Below are positions 57,096 through 64,000 of a stretch of 64,000 nt of DNA, piece after piece. The translations under genes were made by a program, and so were the position numbers. The number at the start of each line of letters is the position of its first letter. Position 1 is the first letter of the stretch. The notes below the pieces were generated by a model. That model saw only the letters and a list, made by a program, of their open reading frames with translations. It was not told where the DNA came from and did no database searches. This stretch comes from Hyperoodon ampullatus (Eukaryota; Chordata; Mammalia; Artiodactyla; Ziphiidae): positions 36,054,338-36,118,337 of the forward strand of contig OX457061.1 of assembly GCA_949752795.1 (NCBI GenBank), read 5' to 3'.

Positions 57096-57452
57096 TGTTT
57101 AAGTCCCAACGAATCTAGCTTGTTCCAAGAGAACAATGGTAAAACTGGAGTCCCTGCTCTCTGGTTAGTCCTCATTAATATGAACAAGATCTTGATATTA
57201 CTGTGGCAAACGTCTTATCTATTCCAAGCCTTAGAGACTATGGCAGGGTATATAACCAACTATCAGTAGGACCAGTCTCCATTGTATCTTGGAGAGATCT
57301 ATTATTCTGTTTAAGAAATAAAGGAGGTTTTCTTTCCTGAAATCCTTTACAAATTACTCTTGCTATGGATGCTTTAGTTTTGGTGTCCCTCATTATACTA
57401 AATAGGACATGAAGTTTTTTAAACTAATCCATTTCGTTAGAAATAAAGTACA

Positions 57453-57808
57453 AGGACTTCCCTGGTGGCACAGTGGTTAAGAATCTGCCTGTCAGTGCAG
57501 GGTACACGGGTGCGAGCCCTGGTCCGGGAAGATCCCACATGCCGCGGAGCAACTAAGCCTGTGCGCCACAACTACTGAGCCTGCGCTCTAGAGCCTGTGA
57601 GCCACAACTACTGAGCCGTGTGCCACAACTACTGAAGCCCACACACCTAGGGCCCATGCTCTGCAACAAAGAGAAGCCACCGCAATGAGAAGCCCGCACA
57701 CCGCAACGAAGAGTAGCCCCCATTCGCCGCAACTAGAGAAAGCCCGCACGCAGCAACGAAGACCCAACACAGCCAAAAATAAATAATAAATAAATTTTTT
57801 TTAAGAAA
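57453..57808 (+). mobile_element. CHR-1-type SINE with perfect duplication
   Basis: A full-length long-form copy ending 'agacccaacacagccaaaaa' plus AATAAATAAT. A perfect 13-bp duplication, GAAATAAAGTACA, lies at 57,440-57,452 and 57,809-57,821. Confidence 0.92.
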
Positions 57809-58139
57809 GAAATAAAGTACAGCATGAAGTTACAGAAAATGGAAGTGGGCTGCAAAATGAAAACCTTAAGAAATTATAATTGCAAAATGGCAATTACTGT
57901 GATGTAACTCATGATCAGTAGGTCCTTGTAGGAAGGTATATGCCTGCCCTCAGGGTTAAAGACCATGAGGACATGATCATGACAAACACTTGGAGTATGA
58001 CTGCAAGAAGAAGACTCAGGGAAACTAAGTAGTTTAAAGGGCTTTAGAGTATCTTTATTCAAAGGCAAGTATTTAAGAGTCAACCTAAGACCAGTTTGGA
58101 TTTGTCAACTTCATAGGCAAATGAATGGGCAGTGGACAT

Positions 58140-58640
58140 CTGTTGTTGTTTTGTTGCCCAGGATCCATGCTCCCTTCTGCTAACAGCACCCTGATACTCC
58201 TTTCTACTAATTTGTGTTGACTTAGGTTTCTCCTATGAGGTGGTGCTGACCATTCAAAGCATTCAATTCCACAGTCACGTTGATTAATTCAAACATGAGC
58301 CAGTGATCCTATCAGAGCCACTGATGTACAATCTTGGGTACTTTTGCTTCAGCTGAGGAGAAAGGAGTATATTCTCTTTTCCTGCTACAATCAGAGCTAT
58401 GAAACTTAAAGCCTGAAATGTTGGAGGCCAACATGAATGAGAACTTGCCAAAGGAGGAAACCAACACTCAGAACAGTAGCATTGAGAGACATAGAGGGAA
58501 TGAGATAATATCCTGATGACATAATTTGAACCCCTGGATCAAGGTGTACCTATAGTCTGTCCCTTGAGCTTTTAAGTTACATAAGCCAATAAATTCCAGT
58601 ATTTATTTAAGCTTTTTGAGCTACCTAAGAAGTCCTGACA
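58140..58640 (+). repeat. Old interspersed repeat, LTR-like
   Basis: 'gatgacataatttgaacccc', 'tggatcaaggtgtacctata', 'gagcttttaagttacataag' and 'ccaataaattccagtattta' match a common mammalian repeat that I cannot classify firmly (MLT1-like). Confidence 0.35.
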
Positions 58641-59129
58641 GAAGGAGAGAACTAAGAGTCCTTGGCCCCTTTGGAGAGAGTTTGCCTTGTGTTCCTTTGT
58701 GAGGAAAAACAATGATGCACTTGAAGAAGGCTCTGGAGAAAAACGAAAGGCTGAGATTTGAGGATATCCCCGAGCAGAGCTAATCTTTCAGGGCATTAAA
58801 AGAGAGGGTCTAGATTGTGCCTTTTAGAAAAGCAAAGAAAATATTCTGGACTTTCACACAGAATCTTTGGGGATGAAGCAAACAGAAAACGATTTCAACA
58901 ATAGTTGAAGTTTTATGGTGGTAACTAAAAGGCTCCATTTGCACTGTTGTGCCAGACTTCACAGACTTGCCTTTTGACTTGTAACCCACAAAGATGGCTT
59001 TGGGCTCTCAGAGAAAGACATTATTGACCTGGGTTTCCAAACTTTTCAAGAGATTTAATCCCTAGTAGGGATTATCTTGGTGTGGCACGCTGCTAGTGGT
59101 TACCAGAAATCCTTTCTTTTCTTCTTCCT

Positions 59130-59545
59130 TAATAGTGGAATTTTACCTGGCACATGGACGTTCAGCTAGAGCCTCCACTACCCAGCCTACTTTGCAACTA
59201 GTTATGATCAGTGATAGGTGATTTGTTCTCACCAATGGAAGTGGAAGAGTGTGAGTGGAAGAAATGTATGTGACTTCTATACCATTTGCTTAAAAGGAAA
59301 TTGCCTGCCCTCCATCTCTGTACTTTCTCCTTCTAGCTTGATCTAATTTCAAATGATTAATGAGGACAACACCCTAGGGATTGCAGAAGCAGCAAGATGG
59401 ATGAAACAATGTTCCTGAATGATTAACTGAAGACAGGAAAGCTCTCCCACCAATCTGGACCACTCACCACTAGACTGTTTCTTGACCGAGAAATACATTA
59501 CTATGTTAGTCAAGCCCCTGTATTTTAGGGCTCTTTTTTCCTATA
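59130..59545 (+). repeat. Old LTR-like repeat (MLT1-like)
   Basis: 'tgatttgttctcaccaatgg', 'tggaagtggaagagtgtgag', 'aggattgcagaagcagcaag'-like text and 'ttgaccgagaaatacattac' resemble the same class as the 44.04-44.43 kb repeat. Confidence 0.4.
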
Positions 59546-59753
59546 GCACCTTAGCATCTATTCTAATATTCCTATTTTCTAAATCTTTCACCATAGCCTT
59601 CTGCACTTTTTCATAACAGATAGTTTCCAATCCACAGTGTCTCCTTAGTTACACTCCATCTGCTCAGGGTCTTTTTGTCTCTCTTTAGGTTCTATAGGCT
59701 ATTGCAGCCATCACCTTATTGCTTTCTCCTCTGACAACCATGCTGAAACTTTT

Positions 59754-59954
59754 TTTTTTTTTTCGGTATGCGGGCCTCTCACTGTTGTGGCCTCTCCCGT
59801 TGCAGAGCACAGGCTCCGGACGCACAGGCCCAGCGGCCATGGCTCACGGGTCCAGCCGCTCCGTGGCATGTGGGATCCTCCCAGACCGGGGCACGAACCC
59901 GTGTCCCCTGCATCGGCAGGTGGACTCTCAACCACTGCACCACCAGGGAAGCCC
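59754..59954 (-). mobile_element. CHR-2 SINE (minus) with perfect duplication
   Basis: A full-length reversed copy. The duplication CATGCTGAAACTTTT (59,739-59,753 and 59,955-59,969) is perfect over 15 bp. Confidence 0.95.
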
Positions 59955-59969
59955 CATGCTGAAACTTTT

Positions 59970-61984
59970 ATCAAACAATATTGAGAAAACATCTCTGCTC
60001 AAACGTTAAGAGAGAAGCCCCTCAGCTATTATACAGAACTTCATTTTGATTCATTTCTGAAAGACTTGCCTGCTTGGATTTTGTAAAGGATATGTCTGTG
60101 TCATTCTTAATCATCAGGAAAACTTCACCTACTCTGCTAGTGACCCTCACTGAATGTTCCAGAACAAAATGCTCTCTCTCTCTCATTGGAATTTTAACTG
60201 TATAAAGTAGAGGGGAAAAAAAGAAAGTTGAAAATTTTTTTCCCATAAAATATCAGACACTTTTCTATTTTCTCAATATCTGAAATGTGCATGGTCTGAT
60301 GATTAAGAACCAAATCATCTTCCCCCAAAAGTCAAAGGATGTAATTGTCATACATTGTCCAGGGGCACTCTGCTGCTCTGTGTGATCTCATGGAGACTGG
60401 AACTGGATCTCTGAGAGAAGCAGGTTGATAGATACTCACTGTAAAGCAGGCCTTTAGTGTGACTCCATTGTTATCTCAATCTGTATTCTCTCTGTGTCTT
60501 CTTGCTTCTCATACTATCAACTGAATTCATCACCCTTGACTGTACGTCTTTGATTTAAATGAAATGTTTTCTGCTTCTTCATAACTTTAACTTGATCCTG
60601 GTCCCTAAAGTACCTCAAGATCTCTCTCTACACCCTTTTATCTTCTGTTCTTCCTGCCACTGCCTGAATCTCACCGTATTTCCTCGTTTGAATTCTTGAG
60701 AGTGAGAATCTGACTGGCCCAGCTTGTCCCTGTTTGGACAAAACCGTTTTGTTCCAGGCTTTCTTGTAGGACTGGCTACCATTGGGTTAGATGCCCTCTC
60801 CCCTCCCTGAGTAAACTGGTATAGCACTGTGGTATAATGGTTAATCGATACTGTGATGAACCATTACACCACAGTAATGAATATAAATGAATATAAAGTT
60901 GTAGACAGTGGCCAATTCCGGTGTTTATCTCCGGACTTCGTTTGGCGAGGATGGCACAAATAAATAAAATGGACAATTCTTTGTAGCAGGCTTCTGAAGT
61001 AGAGTGAAGTCAAAAATTCTGCTCAGTGGAAGTTTCCACCACAAAACCACATGGGAGGTGGGGGGACAGCTCAGTATATCAATGAAACCTCACTCATGCT
61101 TAGTCATTGTAACCCCTCCTGCTTCCCACTGGCAACGACATTTCGAACCAGCCATCAATGTCCCTGGGATCCCATGAGCAAAGGCTGCGTGAGTGGCAGG
61201 TTGAGGATCAGTCAGCCACCAAAGAGCAAACCACAGGATGTTGAAAGTCACCCTGAGTGGCCCATGTACAGACCGCTGGCATATCATTCATCCTGAACTT
61301 CATTTGAGACAAGTGAAGTTGAGTAGGGCTTTGCCCCCTAAGAACTCCCTAAAGGGGTGGTTCTGCGATTGTTCCTCGGGTCTGCTTCTAGTTGATACAT
61401 CTGGAAAAGAAGAAAGTTTTCTGACCCAGACCAGCTGACTCAGCTTATCCAAGATCCTTACACCTACCTGCCCTCCACAAGGCTGGAAGGGAAGAGGACT
61501 ACCAAGGGATGCTCAACACAATCCAGCAAGATTGCTAAGGAAATCCACGTTGGCCACTGGTGCTGATTGGTCTAACCCGTCACTCATAAGTGAGTGGACA
61601 GCAAAAAATAACTAGATGAAAGAAGAGAATCTGCCACCAGAAGACAGGTTCCCTTCTGAAGAGTCAGAGAAAATGACCGCCATTAACAGTAGTCATGGGG
61701 GGAAACTAAATAGAACTTCAAAAGAATTGTAACTGATACTCCCCATGAGATTTAAAGGATAATGCATAGATAAAATTAAAATGGGTTTCCATTAGATGGT
61801 ATTACAAAGTAGTCATTGAAAGCAAGAATGAATTCTTATAGATTTAAAAATATGATTGCAAGTAAATAAATAACTAAACAACTAAAAGCAAAACTGACAA
61901 GTGGCAGAATGGACATTTATGGAAATCAAATTAATGGGTTAGATCCACTGCTAGATTTCTCCTAGAACAGAGTGTAACCACAGT
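59970..61984. other. Unassigned DNA
   Basis: Two kilobases with no clear transposon and no exon recognised. A hairpin lies at 60,826-60,875 (separate entry). Two overlapping frames around 61,051-61,296 on opposite strands look like chance. Confidence 0.45.
60826..60875. other. 50-bp hairpin with 17-bp arms
   Basis: ACTGTGGTATAATGGTT (60,826-60,842) is followed by a 16-nt spacer and AACCATTACACCACAGT (60,859-60,875). The second arm is the reverse complement of the first except at one position, which can pair as G-U or A-C depending on the strand. The left arm also contains TGGTATAATGG, a box-A-like string. It may be a tiny inverted-repeat transposon core, a small-RNA precursor or chance; the arms are directly visible. 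Confidence 0.7.
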
Positions 61985-62250
61985 ATAGTGTTGTGATGGG
62001 ATCCTAGACTTTGTAGTTAGACGACCTGTACTCAAATTGTAGCTCCACTCCTTTCCAGGTATTTCATCTTGTGCTACTTTAGTTATCTTTTCTAAGTACT
62101 GATTCTAGGTTTCAAGTCCTCATCTATAACATTGAGCTAAATAGTGCCTCCTTCACTGGAGTGCCATAAGGATTAAATAATTCATTTATGCAAAATCTAA
62201 ATGTCTGATACATAAAATACTTAACAAATGTTAGCTATCAATAACCAGTA
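61985..62250 (+). repeat. MIR SINE
   Basis: The order is the MIR head ('tttgtagttagacgacctgt'), the body 'ctaggtttcaagtcctcatc', 'ataaggattaaataattcat' and a 'cttaacaaatgttagctatc' end. It is roughly full length and moderately diverged. Confidence 0.7.
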
Positions 62251-62784
62251 AAAAGCAAAGAAGTGGAATTTTTAATAGAGAAGATAAAGAATGTAAAAGA
62301 GAGATATGGAAAGTCAAACATTATACGTATCTAATAGGGTGTTGAAGAAAACTTTTCCAGTTTTACAAAAATGGGTTACTAAGGCTGGTAGCTGAAAATA
62401 AGGAGATTCCAAGTGTGTGCTTTCTAAAGAGAAACACTAACAAGTAGGAACAGACTTACATGGTATAATGAGAGATGACACAGCAGTCCCTAGCCACTAA
62501 TAGCACTGTTTTCCCCAGCCCCAGTCTATACCAGGAGAAAGGAGGAAGGTGAGGATTTTCAGAGAGTTCACATAAATGACTGTATATGATTCTCACTGAT
62601 TGTACATATTGTCTAGTGAAACCACTGTGAAGCTATAGACATAGCAGAAGCAGCAGGGAAAGATGACCTGCACCAGAGTCGGTCCAGCATATTGATGAAT
62701 CCTGAGAAATGTAAAATAAGTGGGAGGGTAGCAATGAAGAATACTGTTCATTGTCAAGTCCAGGGGCTCTCTCTTTCTTTCTTT
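62251..62784. other. Unassigned DNA
   Basis: No feature recognised. Confidence 0.4.
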
Positions 62785-62970
62785 TTCTTTTTTTAATTGC
62801 AGTATAGTTGAGTTACAATATTATGTTAGTTTTAGATGCACAGCATAGTGATTCAGTATTTTTGCAGATTATACTCCATTATAGGTTCGTATAAGATAGT
62901 AAGTATAATTCCCTGTGTGATACAGTATATCTTTGTTGCTTACCTATTTTATATACAGTAGTCCCATCCA
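62785..62970 (-). mobile_element. L1 3' UTR fragment, reversed
   Basis: 'attgcagtatagttgagtta', 'gttagttttagatgcacagc', 'agtgattcagtatttttgca' and 'gttgcttacctattttatat' are the reverse complement of the L1 3' end seen at 1.68 and 45.47 kb. It is preceded by a T/C-rich tail-complement. Confidence 0.75.
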
Positions 62971-63178
62971 AGGGCTCTCTCCTGACAGCTCAACTTGGGA
63001 CAGCTTTAGGTGAGAGATTTGACAAAGGGTAGAGGAGTAAGGAAAAAATACAGAGGTACAAGTGGAACTTTAGATTAAAGAGAGCTTAAGAGACATACTG
63101 ACCAATAGCAATGTATGGACATTTGTTGGATCCTGATCCAAACAAATACATTTTGTTTTTAAAAAATGAGATAATTGC

Positions 63179-63384
63179 GGGCTTCCCTGGTGGCGCAGTG
63201 GTTGCGAGTCCGCCTGCCGATGCAGGGGACACGGGTTCGTGCCCTGGTCCAGGAAGATCCCACGTGCCGCGGAGCAGCTGGGCCCGTGCATGGCCACTGA
63301 GCCTGTGCGTCCGGAGCCTGTGCCCCGCAACCATAGAGGCCACAACAGTGAGAGGCCCGCGTACTGGGAAAAAAAAAAAAAAAA
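63179..63384 (+). mobile_element. CHR-2 SINE
   Basis: A near full-length copy. A few bases are lost at 'gggcccgtgcatggcc', where the family has GGGCCCGTGAGCCATGGCC, and the end reads CGTACTGGG. The flanks AGATAATTG and AGACAATTG form a duplication with one mismatch. Confidence 0.93.
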
Positions 63385-63676
63385 GAGAGACAATTGGGAA
63401 ATTTGGATTGTGACTGGGTATTTGATGATATTAAGAAACTATTATTAATGTTTAGGTGTGATAATAGTATTGTGGTTATGTTTTTAAAGTTATTTTCTTT
63501 TTAGAGATATATATTGAAGTGTTAAATATAAAATATGATATCTGAGAATTGTTTCTAAATAAACAAAGAACACATGTGGGTACAGGTATTGATGAAAAAA
63601 GTTTTAAAAGTTTTTTTTAAAGGTTCAGTGTTTGAATAAAATAACAATTATCTGCTATTTAAAAGAAGCAGACCTA

Positions 63677-64000
63677 GGGCTTCCCTGGTGGCTCAGTGGT
63701 TAAGAATCCACCTGCCAATGCAGGGGAGATGGGTTTGAGCCCTGGTCTGGGAAGATCTCACATGCCGTGGAGCAACTAAGCCTGTGCACCACAACTACTG
63801 AGGCTGCGCTCTAGAGCCCGCAAGCCACAACTACTGAGCCTGTGTGCCACAACTACTGAAGCCCACGGGCCTAGAGCCCATGCTCTACAACTGCAACAAG
63901 AGAAGCCACCGCAATGAGAAACTCACACCACAATGAAGAGTAGCCCCCGCTCGCCTCAACTAGAGAAAGCCCACGTGAGGCAACAAAGACCCAACGCAGC
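63677..64000 (+). mobile_element. CHR-1-type SINE, cut by the window end
   Basis: The long-form body is present up to 'agacccaacgcagc', where the window stops. The tail and right duplication are outside. Confidence 0.9.

Noticed and set aside
60826..60842. tRNA gene at the hairpin (box-A-like TGGTATAATGG)
   Set aside because: No box B at the right distance, no acceptor-stem pairing and no cloverleaf can be drawn. Only the simple hairpin is supported.
1..64000. CRISPR arrays, operons, integrons or phage-type systems
   Set aside because: The window is vertebrate nuclear DNA. The regularly recurring units are dispersed SINEs with target duplications, not spaced direct repeats, and there are no prokaryotic genes.

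Overview
This window is nuclear DNA from a cetacean (whale, dolphin or porpoise). The main evidence is a tRNA-derived SINE family that opens GGGCTTCCCTGGTGGCGCAG and recurs about every 4 kb; I recognise it as CHR-2, with a longer CHR-1 form also present. LINE-1 copies of the artiodactyl/whale type fit this. The rest is ordinary mammalian sequence: L2 and MIR fossils, MER5/hAT remnants and MaLR-type LTRs. I found no recognisable host protein-coding exon, no RNA gene other than SINEs, and nothing prokaryotic or viral apart from ancient LTR-type repeats.

Layout. From 1 to about 37 kb there is AT-rich, repeat-dense DNA. From about 37.0 to 38.6 kb lies the only host CpG island, with Sp1-type GC boxes, a G-quadruplex motif and three good splice-donor motifs on the minus strand. 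It looks like the promoter and first exon(s) of a gene I cannot name. From 38.6 to 48.3 kb is mixed DNA containing old L1 relics. From 48.3 to 54.95 kb is a full-length L1 on the minus strand, with a perfect 13-bp target-site duplication, an intact ORF1, and an ORF2 broken only by two single-base frameshifts. From 55 to 64 kb is further intergenic-looking DNA, ending inside a CHR-1 SINE.

How the parts fit. Every L1-derived segment I could orient in the left 37 kb lies on the plus strand, as do 11 of 12 tRNA-SINEs. To the right of the island orientations are mixed. L1s and LTRs are generally depleted in the sense orientation inside introns. So this asymmetry, together with the minus-strand donors, suggests a minus-strand gene that starts in the island and has a long first intron running left through the window. 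This is inference.

Most apparent open reading frames here are translations of repeats: SINE frames encoding a recurrent '[16 protein letters not shown]' peptide, antisense L1 3' ends, and the GC-rich island. They are not genes. The points most worth a second look are the near-intact L1 (two homopolymer-type lesions, and an antisense ORF with splice donors in its 5' UTR), the unnamed CpG-island gene, a composite L1 3'-end insertion at 1.7-2.2 kb, a nested L1-in-L1 at 14.07-14.42 kb, and a 17-bp-arm hairpin at 60.83 kb.
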